Below are positions 40,277 through 49,749 of a stretch of DNA of 64,000 nt, piece after piece. Numbering within the stretch: position 1 is the stretch's first letter; each line of letters starts with the position of its first letter. The translations under genes and the position numbers were made by a program. Where the stretch lies: the NCBI RefSeq assembly GCF_038095555.1, contig NZ_CP124591.1, forward strand, positions 1,240,001-1,304,000, read 5' to 3'. The stretch is from Macrococcoides psychrotolerans (lineage in GTDB: Bacteria > Bacillota > Bacilli > Staphylococcales > Staphylococcaceae). Below the pieces are notes generated by a model, which searched no databases, was not told the origin of the DNA, and worked only from the letters and a program-made list of their open reading frames with translations.

Positions 40277-42901
40277 TTACAATTGATTAATGTAACTATT
40301 AACGAATTGTAATGCTTTCGTAACGTCTTTAGGGTTCGGCGCTCCGCCTTGAGCTGAATCTGGGCGTCCGCCACCTTTACCTTCAGTTTCCTGTGCCACT
40401 GCTTTAATTAAGTCTCCTGCTTTAACTTTATCCGTTAAAGCCTTAGGAACGCTCGCCATGTAGCTTAATTTATCTGTTGCAGCGACTAGGAAGATGACTG
40501 CATCTTGTACTTTCGATTTATAGTCATCCATAAGTTCTCGTAACATTTTAGCGTCTTGTACTTCTACTTCAGTACTTAACACTTTTATGCCATTGATTTC
40601 TTTAATATTATCTGAGATATCACCCATCTTTAAAGCAGAGATTTCTTTATTCAACTGAACAATTTGTTTTTCTTGCTCTTTCATCACTGAAGTTATCTCA
40701 TTTACTTTTTCAGTTAACTGTTCTTTAGCTTTTACTTTTACAACTGGCAATAACGTATCTACTGTATCCACAAACTCAGATAAGTAATTAAATGCTGCTT
40801 TACTTGTAACAGCTTCAATACGGCGAACACCTGCGCCTGTTCCAGATTCGGATACAATCTTGAACAATCCAATTTCACCTGTATTACGGACATGGACACC
40901 TCCACATAGTTCGATAGAATAATCACTCATTTCAACAACACGTACAATGTCCCCATACTTTTCACCGAACAATGCCATCGCACCTTTTGTCTTTGCTTCA
41001 TTAATCGGCATCTCGTTGATTTCCACATGTATGTTCTGCCAAATTTTTTCATTAACAATTTGTTCAACTTTTGCAATTTCTTCTTTTGTAACAGGTCCGA
41101 AGTGCGAGAAGTCAAAACGTAAACGCTCAGGCGTAACTAAAGATCCTGCCTGATTAACGTGTGTGCCTAACACATCTTTTAAGGCTTGATGCATTAAATG
41201 TGTTGCACTGTGGTTTTTAATGACGAATGTTCTGAATTCTGCATTCACCGCTGCTTTCACTGCAGATTTCGTTACTTTACCAAAACGCACTGTACCTGTG
41301 TGTAAGTTTTGACCGTTCGGTGCTTTCGTAACCTCTGTCACTTCAATTTCAAAACCTTCACCTGTAACAATACCATTATCTGCAACTTGTCCACCACTTA
41401 CAGCATAAAATGGCGTTTCTGCCATGACGAACTGCACATCAGAACGGTCGTCTGCTTCTTCTACTTCAACACCATCCTGTAATAATGCAGTAATGACAGT
41501 ATCCGTCGTTAATGTATCGTAACCGACAAACTTACTGTCAACTTTAATATTCGATAACACCTCATTTTGTACTTGCATACTTTGTGTCTTCTGACGTGCT
41601 TCGCGGGCACGTGTACGCTGGGCTTCCATCGCCACTTCAAAACCTTCATGATCAACTTTCACGCCTGCCTCTTCAGCAAGCTCTTCCGTTAATTCAACAG
41701 GGAAACCGAATGTATCATACAGTTTGAAGACATCTTCACCCTTTAAGACATTGTCAGAAGCTTTAGCACTATCTTTAAGTGCATTGAACTGCACTAAACC
41801 TTCTTCTAAAGTTTCATGGAAACGATCTTCTTCAGATTTCACGACTTTCTTGATAAAATTCTTATTCTTATCAACATCAGGATAATATGGTTTCATAATG
41901 CTAGCTACAATGTCAACAAGCTCGTACATGAACGGTTTATTAATATCAATCTTCTGTGCAAAACGCACCGCACGACGTAATAAACGACGTAACACATAGC
42001 CTCGACCTTCATTTGAAGGCAATGCACCATCTCCTATAGCAAAGCTTACCGTACGAATATGATCAGCGATGACTTTGAATGCAACATCATCTTCTTTATT
42101 ATCGCGATATTTACGCCCTGAAATTTGTTCTGTTGCTTCGATAATCGGCATAAATAAATCTGTATCATAGTTTGTCGGAACATCTTGAGAAATAGACGCC
42201 ATACGCTCTAATCCCATCCCAGTATCTATATTCTGCTTTGGAAGCGGAGAATACGTATGATCTGGATTATGATTGAATTCAGAAAATACTAAGTTCCATA
42301 CTTCTAGATAACGCTCATTCTCTCCACCCGGATACATTTCTTCAGCTGGATCATCTTGACCATAGCTTTCTCCACGATCATAGAAGATTTCAGTATTTGG
42401 TCCACTTGGTCCTTCACCGATATCCCAGAAATTACCTTCAATACGTGTGATATGGTCATCTGTTAATCCGATATCATTGACCCATAAATCATATGCTTCT
42501 GTATCTTCCGGATGAATCGTTACATATAACTTTTTAGGTTCAATGGCCATCCATCGCTCGCTCGTTAAGAATTCCCATGCAAATTCAATCGCTTCTTTCT
42601 TAAAATAATCCCCAATCGAGAAGTTCCCGAGCATCTCAAAAAATGTATGGTGACGTGCAGTGAATCCAACATTCTCAATATCATTCGTACGAATCGATTT
42701 TTGTGCGTTCGTAATTCTTGGATTACGTGGAATCACACGTCCATCGAAGTATTTCTTAAGGGTCGCAACACCCGAATTAATCCATAATAATGTATCGTCA
42801 TCAATTGGCACTAATGGTGCTGATGGTTCAATCATATGACCTTTCTCTACAAAGAAATCTAAATACATCTGTCTTATTTCTGCAGCTGTTAAACGTTTCA
42901 T
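40277..42901 (-). CDS. alaS: Alanine--tRNA ligase
   Basis: Class II synthetase of 874 residues. The aminoacylation domain begins TAAEIRQMYLDFFVEKGH and contains GLERMASI. The editing domain has HSATHLMHQAL with zinc-site histidines, and the cysteine/histidine in IELCGGVHVRNTGEIG. The C-terminal coiled coil and C-Ala domain (GKGGGRPDSAQGG) complete it. GAGGAG precedes the ATG. It is controlled by a T-box leader and followed by yrzL. Confidence 0.98.
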   Translation of the reverse strand: MKRLTAAEIRQMYLDFFVEKGHMIEPSAPLVPIDDDTLLWINSGVATLKKYFDGRVIPRNPRITNAQKSIRTNDIENVGFTARHHTFFEMLGNFSIGDYFKKEAIEFAWEFLTSERWMAIEPKKLYVTIHPEDTEAYDLWVNDIGLTDDHITRIEGNFWDIGEGPSGPNTEIFYDRGESYGQDDPAEEMYPGGENERYLEVWNLVFSEFNHNPDHTYSPLPKQNIDTGMGLERMASISQDVPTNYDTDLFMPIIEATEQISGRKYRDNKEDDVAFKVIADHIRTVSFAIGDGALPSNEGRGYVLRRLLRRAVRFAQKIDINKPFMYELVDIVASIMKPYYPDVDKNKNFIKKVVKSEEDRFHETLEEGLVQFNALKDSAKASDNVLKGEDVFKLYDTFGFPVELTEELAEEAGVKVDHEGFEVAMEAQRTRAREARQKTQSMQVQNEVLSNIKVDSKFVGYDTLTTDTVITALLQDGVEVEEADDRSDVQFVMAETPFYAVSGGQVADNGIVTGEGFEIEVTEVTKAPNGQNLHTGTVRFGKVTKSAVKAAVNAEFRTFVIKNHSATHLMHQALKDVLGTHVNQAGSLVTPERLRFDFSHFGPVTKEEIAKVEQIVNEKIWQNIHVEINEMPINEAKTKGAMALFGEKYGDIVRVVEMSDYSIELCGGVHVRNTGEIGLFKIVSESGTGAGVRRIEAVTSKAAFNYLSEFVDTVDTLLPVVKVKAKEQLTEKVNEITSVMKEQEKQIVQLNKEISALKMGDISDNIKEINGIKVLSTEVEVQDAKMLRELMDDYKSKVQDAVIFLVAATDKLSYMASVPKALTDKVKAGDLIKAVAQETEGKGGGRPDSAQGGAPNPKDVTKALQFVNSYINQL

Positions 42902-42920
42902 CTTATCTTCTCCTCTAGTT

Positions 42921-43117
42921 AAAAAAATACACGCTCTCCCTAAAAAAGGGACGAACGTGTTCGCGGTACCACCCTAGTTATGACAAAGTCATCACTCATT
43001 CGTTATTCACTTACAACTATTAAAGTAGCTTCAGCAGACGTACATCATATCTCTCACCAGCCGATATGTCTCTATAAAAGTACGGTTTGCTTACTCACCT
43101 TTAAAGTATATTGAATT
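42921..43117 (-). ncRNA. T-box riboswitch, alanyl-tRNA responsive, upstream of alaS
   Basis: T-box AGGGTGGTACCGCGA on the minus strand (42975-42961). The terminator stem ACACG...CCCT / AGGG...CGTGT spans 42960-42929 and is followed by TTTTTTT. Upstream, CATATC/GATATG around a GGCTGGTGAGA loop fits the stem I apex, and GTCTGCTGAA contains a GCT (Ala) specifier candidate near 43033. Confidence 0.9.
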
Positions 43118-43123
43118 ACATAA

Positions 43124-43152
43124 ATTATAAAAAAATAAGCAGTAATCGTCAA
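43124..43152 (-). promoter_or_regulatory. Predicted SigA promoter of alaS
   Basis: Minus strand: -35 TTGACG (43152-43147, overlapping the recD2 stop codon), 17-base spacer, -10 TATAAT (43129-43124). Confidence 0.78.
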
Positions 43153-45542
43153 CTTATAAAATCATATGGTGTAATGCCTTCCATGTTGATCATCGGATCA
43201 ACGAGATGCATATTGTCTTCTGTCATCTCACCAACATTGAATGGCAATATGTTTCCATCTGAATTAACATGCTGTGTATCATCCGCTTCATCTGTCTTAA
43301 AATATTCGATAAGGAACTGATAGAAGCTTGTAAACCTTGCGTTACCGATACGCTTTATCCCTTCATTAAAAGCCTGTATATCTCCACAAAAAATAAGTGA
43401 TTGTTTCGCACGCGTTAATCCGGTATATAGTATATTCTTCTGCAGCATTCTGTAGTACTGATTGACAACCGGCATGATTACTATCGGAAATTCCGAACCT
43501 TGAGACTTATGAATAGAACAGCAGTATGCATGCGTAACTTCCATTAAATCTGCTTTCGTATACGTTACTTCACTACCATCATAGTCAACAATCACAACAT
43601 CTTTGTTTAATGCATTCTCAGCTGCCATAAAGATGCCGATAACTTCTCCGATATCACCATTAAATACGTTATCTTCAGGTCGATTGACAAGCTGCAGAAC
43701 CTTATCACCCGTTCTGAAACAAACATCTCCAAACTGCAGTTCACGCTTGTTTTCATCACTTGGATTCAATATTTCCTGCAGCACTTTGTTCAGCGCACGT
43801 ATACCTGCTGGTCCTCTATATATCGGTACGAGTACTTGTATGTCACGCATATCATACCCTTTACTCACAGCACTACGCACAATTTTCTCAATCACATCTG
43901 GTATTTGATTGCTTGAGCACGGGATAAAGCTTCTATCGTTATAGCGTTTCGTAATATCAAATGGTTCATTACGCTTAATTTGGTGTGCAAGTTCAACGAT
44001 TGATGAACCTTCCTGCTGCCTGTACACTTCGTTCAACTCAATCTGAGGCATAATTTGTGCATCTATCATATCCTTAAATACTTGCCCCGGACCGACCGAT
44101 GGGAGCTGGTCCTGGTCACCGACAAATATAATCTGGGCATCGTTTGGTACAGCCTTCATCAATTGAAACATGAGCCACGTATCAACCATTGACATTTCAT
44201 CAATAATGACCAGTTTCGCTGTAATTTCGGTTTCCAGCACATCGTCCGGTTTATTTTCTTTCGTCCATCCAATTAACCTGTGTATCGTCGTCGCTTCAAG
44301 TCCTGTCGATTCCTGAAGACGCTTCGATGCACGACCAGTTGGTGCTGCGACGACAATAGGATAGTCCTGTCCGTCGTAGTCATCATAATCGAGACTTAAG
44401 CCATGCAGCTCGGCATATAAATTCACAATACCACGCACTACCGTTGTCTTTCCTGTACCAGGACCCCCCGTTAGAATCATCAGCTTAGCGTTCATCGCCG
44501 TAACAAGTGCATCTTTCTGACGTTCTGCATAGCTGACTTCAAACAAGGTTTCCAGATCCCCAATTGCCATCAACACTTCTGACTGTTCGAATTGTTTCAC
44601 CTGATCCTTATGATTCATTAATCGATGCAATATTTGTACAGCTTTTGTTTCAGAATAGAATAGACTCGGGATATAGATGTTCTTCTCATGTTCAACGAGC
44701 TTATGTTCCTCTGTCAGTTCAGTGAGTGCGATAACGAGACGATCAGGATTGACTTTACTGCCATTTTTCGTCAGTAGATTGAAGCTTGTTTCAAGTAATA
44801 CCTGGTCTGGAATATATGTATGTCCATTCTGGTTAGAGGCTTGTTCTATCGTAAACACGAGCGCTGCTTTCAGACGTTCTGGGTGATTGTTATCGATACC
44901 GAGTTTCCCTGCCAGTTCATCCGCCTTATTAAATCCGATACCTTCAATATCCATCACGAGTTGATACGGGGATTCATTAATCACCTTTAGCGTATCGTCC
45001 TTATAGAACTGATAAATCTTCATCGCAAGCTGTGGCCCGAAACCAAATTCATTCAGTCGAATCATAATCTTCTCGATTGCCTGATTATCATGAATCGTAC
45101 TATAGATTAATTCTTTCTTCTCATCTGATAACTTCGGCACCTGGTCAAGACTACTTTTATCATCAAGAATAATGTTCAGTGCATCTTCACCAAGTACTTC
45201 TACAATCGTTCTCGCTGTTTTCTTACCGACTCCTTTAAACAGATCACTTGATAGATAATGAATAATACCGTCACGCGACTGTGGCATATCCTTCTCGAAT
45301 TTATCCGCCTGTAGCTGCTTTCCGTACTTCGGATGCGTTACAATCTTACCGGTAAAAGTATATGTATCACCTTCAGCAATTTGCGGAAGGTATCCTGTAA
45401 TCGTAGCATCATCATCGAAATCTTCATTTGATTCAATCACTTCAGCTTTCAGCACAGTATAGAAATTATCATTGTTATAAAATAATATTCTCGTTATTGT
45501 CCCTTTTACAAAGGATTGCTCAAACAAAGTCATATTTTCCAA
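43149..45542 (-). CDS. recD2: SF1B DNA helicase RecD2
   Basis: 5'-3' helicase of the RecD2 type, found in bacteria without RecBC and involved in repair and replication-fork restart; 797 residues. The N-terminal extension (about 1-330) holds helix-hairpin-helix segments (FKGVGKKTARTIVEVLG, DIEGIGFNKADELAGKLGI). The motor has Walker A LTGGPGTGKTT, Walker B VIIDEMSMVD, the FVGDQDQLPSVGPGQ motif III, and C-terminal HAYCCSIHKSQGSEFP. The start is TTG, 7 bases after GGAGG; the site overlaps the end of the TPR gene, so the two are coupled. Confidence 0.95.
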   Translation of the reverse strand: MENMTLFEQSFVKGTITRILFYNNDNFYTVLKAEVIESNEDFDDDATITGYLPQIAEGDTYTFTGKIVTHPKYGKQLQADKFEKDMPQSRDGIIHYLSSDLFKGVGKKTARTIVEVLGEDALNIILDDKSSLDQVPKLSDEKKELIYSTIHDNQAIEKIMIRLNEFGFGPQLAMKIYQFYKDDTLKVINESPYQLVMDIEGIGFNKADELAGKLGIDNNHPERLKAALVFTIEQASNQNGHTYIPDQVLLETSFNLLTKNGSKVNPDRLVIALTELTEEHKLVEHEKNIYIPSLFYSETKAVQILHRLMNHKDQVKQFEQSEVLMAIGDLETLFEVSYAERQKDALVTAMNAKLMILTGGPGTGKTTVVRGIVNLYAELHGLSLDYDDYDGQDYPIVVAAPTGRASKRLQESTGLEATTIHRLIGWTKENKPDDVLETEITAKLVIIDEMSMVDTWLMFQLMKAVPNDAQIIFVGDQDQLPSVGPGQVFKDMIDAQIMPQIELNEVYRQQEGSSIVELAHQIKRNEPFDITKRYNDRSFIPCSSNQIPDVIEKIVRSAVSKGYDMRDIQVLVPIYRGPAGIRALNKVLQEILNPSDENKRELQFGDVCFRTGDKVLQLVNRPEDNVFNGDIGEVIGIFMAAENALNKDVVIVDYDGSEVTYTKADLMEVTHAYCCSIHKSQGSEFPIVIMPVVNQYYRMLQKNILYTGLTRAKQSLIFCGDIQAFNEGIKRIGNARFTSFYQFLIEYFKTDEADDTQHVNSDGNILPFNVGEMTEDNMHLVDPMINMEGITPYDFIS

Positions 45543-45544
45543 TG

Positions 45545-46204
45545 CTACTCCTCCTTAAGTAATTCGAATTGCTTAACAGCGTGACCAGCAAGCATATGAT
45601 CCGGACTCACCATTAACACACGCTTAAACCCTTCAATCGCTTTATCTGCATCTTCATCAATCATATATTGTGCAAGCGTTAAATTATATAACGCATCCGC
45701 ATGAGACGCGTCCTGATCCATTACACGCTGTAGCATCTCGACAGCGTCACCATACATACTAAGTTGACACATCACGAGACCATATTGGAATGCAATCTCA
45801 ATATCTGCATCATTTAGCTCATGTGCACGCATCAAATACGGCAATGCGCTACTCATCTCACCTAGATTAACGAACGACATACCGAGCATATAATACGTAT
45901 CCGCATCCTGCAGCTCATACGCTATCGCCTTCTGATACAACTTCACCGCTTCATCAAATCGTTCAGCATTATAATAAATATTGGCTAAGCCGTAATAAGC
46001 GCCACCATGCTCAGGATTAACAGTGATCGCCTTCTGGAAGAAACGCTCTGCCTCTTCAAGCTTACCTGTATCAAACAAGATCGTACCAACATTAATATAG
46101 TGCGTCACCTCTTCAGGCTCAGACTCAATTGCTTCAAATAATAACTTTAACGCCGCTTCATACTTTTTATTCTTAATTAATTCCATTAACTGATTATCAT
46201 CCAT
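45545..46204 (-). CDS. Tetratricopeptide repeat protein
   Basis: A 219-residue protein made of about six TPR units (for example HYINVGTILFDTGKLEEAER, GGAYYGLANIYYNAERFDEA, DTYYMLGMSFVNLGEMSSAL), with no signal peptide or membrane segment. It is probably a cytosolic scaffold. Homologues sit between mnmA and recD2 in other staphylococci, so the link with recD2 is old, but no partner is known to me. Two bases separate it from recD2. Confidence 0.9.
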   Translation of the reverse strand: MDDNQLMELIKNKKYEAALKLLFEAIESEPEEVTHYINVGTILFDTGKLEEAERFFQKAITVNPEHGGAYYGLANIYYNAERFDEAVKLYQKAIAYELQDADTYYMLGMSFVNLGEMSSALPYLMRAHELNDADIEIAFQYGLVMCQLSMYGDAVEMLQRVMDQDASHADALYNLTLAQYMIDEDADKAIEGFKRVLMVSPDHMLAGHAVKQFELLKEE

Positions 46205-46226
46205 TGTATAACCTCCAAATACTACT

Positions 46227-46256
46227 ATTATATCAAACTATAAAAAAAGAAGACAA
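46227..46256 (-). promoter_or_regulatory. Candidate promoter of the TPR-recD2 unit
   Basis: Minus strand: -35 TTGTCT (46256-46251), 18-base spacer, -10 TATAAT (46232-46227). The -35 box lies inside the mnmA terminator stem. Confidence 0.48.
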
Positions 46257-46266
46257 ATTGTCTTCT
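46241..46266 (-). terminator. Intrinsic terminator of mnmA
   Basis: Stem AGAAGACAA/TTGTCTTCT (one-base centre) at 46248-46266, followed on the minus strand by TTTTTTT. It includes the mnmA stop codon region. Confidence 0.85.
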
Positions 46267-47380
46267 AATTCTGTACTACATATTCTAACTGTCCTGACGT
46301 CTTATATACATCGTCAATTGTTGCACCGCCGAGACACACTTCTCCGTCATAAAACACAACAGCTTGACCCGGTGTAATTGCACGCACAGGTTCTGCATAC
46401 GTTACCTTAATTGTGTTATCATCAATTTTTTCAACTGTAACTTTCGTATCTTTCTGACGATATCTGAACTTCGCAGTACATTCAAGTGGCGTCGTTAAAT
46501 CAACAGGATTTACAAACGATACATCAGATGCGATTAAATAATCACTGTATAACGCATCATGATCAAATCCCTGCTCAACATATAAAACGTTATCCTTCAA
46601 GTTTTTACCTACGACAAACCAAGGATCTCCGTCTCCACCGATACCTAATCCGTGTCGCTGTCCAATCGTATAGTACATTAAACCGCTATGTGTGCCCATC
46701 GGTTTACCATCCAACGTCTGCATTTCACCGTTTTGTGCTGGTAAATATCCACTTAAAAATTCTTTAAAGTTTCGCTCACCGATGAAACATATGCCCGTAG
46801 AATCTTTTTTCTTTGCTGTCGCTAAATCATGTTTCAAAGCAATTTCACGCACTTCAGGCTTTTGCAGATGTCCAAGTGGAAACATCACACGTGAGAGTTG
46901 TTCTTGCGTTAACTGGTTTAAGAAATATGTCTGATCTTTATTGTTATCGACGCCGCGCAACATTTCTACACCGTCTTCTGTATGTCTTACTTGCGCATAA
47001 TGACCGGTTGCAACATAATCCGCACCAAGTTTCACTGCGTGCTCAAGAAATGCTTTAAACTTAATCTCTTTGTTACACATCACGTCAGGATTTGGTGTAC
47101 GTCCCTTTTTATATTCATCTAAGAAATACGTAAACACTTTGTCCCAATATTCCTGTTCAAAGTTCACTGCGTAATACGGTATGCCGATCTGGTTACATAC
47201 ACGAATCACATCTTCATAATCTTCAGTCGCTGTACATACACCAAATTCGTCCGTATCATCCCAGTTCTTCATAAAAATACCGATAACGTCATACCCTTGT
47301 TCTTTCAGCAGTAAAGCTGTAACAGAACTGTCAACGCCACCACTCATTCCTACTACCACTTTTGTTTTACTGTTATCCAT
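46265..47380 (-). CDS. mnmA: tRNA 2-thiouridine(34) synthase MnmA
   Basis: Thiolates U34 of tRNA-Lys, -Glu and -Gln; 371 residues. The PP-loop SGGVDS (13-18) binds ATP. The catalytic cysteines are in NPDVMCNKEIKF (about residue 103) and DSTGICFIGERNF (about 200). The sulfur donor is expected to be the cysteine desulfurase encoded 11 bases upstream, so the two form a dedicated thiolation pair. AAGGAT precedes the ATG. Confidence 0.97.
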   Translation of the reverse strand: MDNSKTKVVVGMSGGVDSSVTALLLKEQGYDVIGIFMKNWDDTDEFGVCTATEDYEDVIRVCNQIGIPYYAVNFEQEYWDKVFTYFLDEYKKGRTPNPDVMCNKEIKFKAFLEHAVKLGADYVATGHYAQVRHTEDGVEMLRGVDNNKDQTYFLNQLTQEQLSRVMFPLGHLQKPEVREIALKHDLATAKKKDSTGICFIGERNFKEFLSGYLPAQNGEMQTLDGKPMGTHSGLMYYTIGQRHGLGIGGDGDPWFVVGKNLKDNVLYVEQGFDHDALYSDYLIASDVSFVNPVDLTTPLECTAKFRYRQKDTKVTVEKIDDNTIKVTYAEPVRAITPGQAVVFYDGEVCLGGATIDDVYKTSGQLEYVVQN

Positions 47381-47391
47381 GTTATCAATCC

Positions 47392-48519
47392 TTAATTATT
47401 ATATATTTCCTGTATACTTTGTGCGATAAATTCAATTTCTTCTTCTGTCATTGTGTACGAGAAGCTAAAGCGAACGGACTGCTTCGTACGCTTATCCTCA
47501 CCATACATTGCTGTGAGGACATGTGATGGTTCGATACTGCCTGCTGTGCACGCTGAACCGCTTGATACATATACACCAGCCATATCAAGACGCGTTAACA
47601 TAATCTCTACATCACTAAACGGAAAGTAAAGATTAAGAATGTGAGGTAACTGATTGTTCAAGTCGCCATTTACTTCGAATGGAATATCACGTTCAGTTAA
47701 TGCATTAATAAAGTGCATCTTTAAATTAACAAGTTTCACATTGCGTTCTGTCATGTTTTCATGTGCTTCTTTAATCGCCTGTGTCATCCCAAGAATATAA
47801 GGGATATTCTCCGTTCCTGCACGACGCTTCGTCTCCTGAGACCCTCCAAGCTGCTGATATTCTAAATCCACACCTTGTTTAACATAGAGTAAACCAACAC
47901 CTTTAGGTCCATATAATTTATGAGCAGTTAAAGTGAACAAATCTATGTTCAATGCACGAAAATCGAGTGGCATATGACCGACTGCCTGTACGCCATCCGT
48001 GTGAAATAATGCCTGATGCCCATATAATAGTTCACCTATTTCATCAATCGGCTGTATCGCGCCGACTTCATTATTGCCGGTCATGATTGAGACGAGTATT
48101 GTATCGCTTCTTAACGCATGCTTCAGATCTTCAATATTAATCACACCATGACGATCGACCGGTAAGTACGTCACTTCAAATCCTTCTTGCTCTAACTTAT
48201 TGAAGACATGCAGTACAGCGTGATGTTCAACTTGAGAAGTAATAACATGCTTCCCCTTATGCTGATGACGATATGCCGCTCCTTTTATTGCTGTATTATT
48301 TGATTCAGTAGCGCCACTCGTAAAGATAATCTCTTTCGCATCGACATTAAATTCACGTGCGATATTTCGACGTGCATCATCTAACAATTTTCGTGCTTCA
48401 CGACCTACTGTGTGAATACTTGATGCATTACCAAATTGTTGAGTAATCCCATCATATATCACTTGTGCTACAGTTGGTGATACATGCGTCGTCGCAGCAT
48501 AATCTGCATAAACTTTCAT
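47392..48519 (-). CDS. Cysteine desulfurase (NifS/IscS-like), partner of MnmA
   Basis: PLP-dependent enzyme that removes sulfur from cysteine as an enzyme-bound persulfide; 375 residues. It begins MKVYADYAATTHVSPTV. It has the PLP lysine in LFTLTAHKLYGPKGVG and the active-site cysteine loop SSGSACTAGS, the longer flexible loop of group I enzymes. In Bacillus the equivalent gene (yrvO) works specifically with mnmA. The first ATG (48528) abuts AAAGG; the ATG at 48519 has proper spacing. Confidence 0.94.
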   Translation of the reverse strand: MKVYADYAATTHVSPTVAQVIYDGITQQFGNASSIHTVGREARKLLDDARRNIAREFNVDAKEIIFTSGATESNNTAIKGAAYRHQHKGKHVITSQVEHHAVLHVFNKLEQEGFEVTYLPVDRHGVINIEDLKHALRSDTILVSIMTGNNEVGAIQPIDEIGELLYGHQALFHTDGVQAVGHMPLDFRALNIDLFTLTAHKLYGPKGVGLLYVKQGVDLEYQQLGGSQETKRRAGTENIPYILGMTQAIKEAHENMTERNVKLVNLKMHFINALTERDIPFEVNGDLNNQLPHILNLYFPFSDVEIMLTRLDMAGVYVSSGSACTAGSIEPSHVLTAMYGEDKRTKQSVRFSFSYTMTEEEIEFIAQSIQEIYNN

Positions 48520-48593
48520 ATTGAACATCCTTTCTATTTTTTCAATAACTTATATTAACACCCTTTCTATAAAAAAACTATAAGAACAGCTTC

Positions 48594-48621
48594 ATTGTAT
48601 AAAATATATCACTTAAAGCAA
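48594..48621 (-). promoter_or_regulatory. Candidate promoter of the cysteine desulfurase-mnmA operon
   Basis: Minus strand: -35 TTGCTT (48621-48616), 16-base spacer, -10 TACAAT (48599-48594). I see no obvious CymR operator beside it. Confidence 0.45.
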
Positions 48622-48690
48622 ATTATTATTCATTGTTTCTGACGAAGTGTTAAAATAGCGATACATGAGAGAGTATTAGGAGGAATAACA

Positions 48691-49686
48691 TTGGCAAATA
48701 TTAAAGTACCTGTTTCAATATTAAATTTAGCACCTGTTAGAAAAGGTTCAACAAATAAAGAAGCAGTAGAACAAATGACAGCACTCGCGCAACTCGCTGA
48801 AGAACTCGATTACAGAAGATATTGGATAGCAGAGCATCACAATACACCGAACTTAGTAAGTTCTGCAACGAGCATATTAATCGGTCACGTATTACAACAT
48901 ACGCAGACAATCGAAGTTGGTTCTGGTGGTATTATGCTTCCAAACCACGCACCACTTGTTGTTGCCGAACAGTTCGGAACCCTCGCAACAATCTATCCGA
49001 ACCGTGTAAGTCTAGGATTAGGACGTGCACCTGGAACAGATATGATGACTGCAAGTGCATTAAGACGTGATAGACACGACAGTGTCTACACATTTCCTGA
49101 TGAAGTGAAAGACTTATTGCAATACTTTGGACCAGAAGAAAAACAAGGCTACGTCAAAGCATATCCAGGTGCAGATACGAACGTTCCTATCTATATATTA
49201 GGATCTTCAACAGATTCTGCACATCTAGCAGCGCGATTAGGTCTCCCTTATGCTTTCGCATCACACTTTGCACCAGAACAGATGAAAGAAGCCATTCAGA
49301 TATACAGAAATTTATTTACACCTTCTGAATATTTGAAAGAACCATATGTTATGGTCGGAACAAATGTTATCATCGGAGAAACAGACGAAGAAGCAGAATA
49401 CCTGGCAACAACGATGCACCAGATGTTCTTAAGCATTATCCGAAATACACGCATTCCGATGCAGCCACCTGTAGAAAATATGGATGCACTGTGGAGTCCG
49501 CAAGAGAAATTGATGGCCATGTCACGCACAGCGACTGGATTTATCGGTTCTGAAGAGACAGTGAAAGCACAGCTGGAAGCATTTCAAGAAGAATTTAATG
49601 TAGATGAGTTTATCGCTGTAAGTTATATATATGATATTGATAAACAGCATGAAAGCTATCGTAAGTTTAAAGCACTAACATCATAA
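48691..49686 (+). CDS. Luciferase-like monooxygenase (LLM class flavin-dependent oxidoreductase, MsnO8 family)
   Basis: Bacterial luciferase-fold flavin enzyme of 331 residues. The N-terminal SILNLAPVRKGSTNKEAVEQM, RYWIAEHHNTPNLVSSATSILIGH and VGSGGIMLPNHAPLVVAEQFGTL are typical of the MsnO8 subgroup; the substrate is unknown. The start is TTG, 7 bases after AGGAGG. It stands alone on the plus strand between the desulfurase-mnmA operon and cymR, divergent from the former, and has its own terminator. Relatives in other bacteria act on sulfur compounds or xenobiotics, but that is not shown for this protein. Confidence 0.9.
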   Translation: MANIKVPVSILNLAPVRKGSTNKEAVEQMTALAQLAEELDYRRYWIAEHHNTPNLVSSATSILIGHVLQHTQTIEVGSGGIMLPNHAPLVVAEQFGTLATIYPNRVSLGLGRAPGTDMMTASALRRDRHDSVYTFPDEVKDLLQYFGPEEKQGYVKAYPGADTNVPIYILGSSTDSAHLAARLGLPYAFASHFAPEQMKEAIQIYRNLFTPSEYLKEPYVMVGTNVIIGETDEEAEYLATTMHQMFLSIIRNTRIPMQPPVENMDALWSPQEKLMAMSRTATGFIGSEETVKAQLEAFQEEFNVDEFIAVSYIYDIDKQHESYRKFKALTS

Positions 49687-49691
49687 TTTAA

Positions 49692-49722
49692 AACTCCCGG
49701 ATCATAGATCTGGGAGTTTTTT
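49692..49722 (+). terminator. Intrinsic terminator of the LLM oxidoreductase gene
   Basis: Stem AACTCCCGGATC/GATCTGGGAGTT (loop ATA) at 49692-49718, followed by TTTT. Confidence 0.92.
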
Positions 49723-49749
49723 AGTGTTATATGTGGGGGTGATGTTTTG

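Noticed and set aside
43603..43908. Plus-strand frame opposite recD2
   Set aside because: Antisense shadow of a conserved helicase; no promoter or ribosome binding site.
46486..47058. Three overlapping plus-strand frames opposite mnmA
   Set aside because: All lie within conserved mnmA codons, overlap each other, and lack start signals.
48822..49070. Second frame within the LLM gene
   Set aside because: Out-of-frame shadow of the oxidoreductase with no ribosome binding site.
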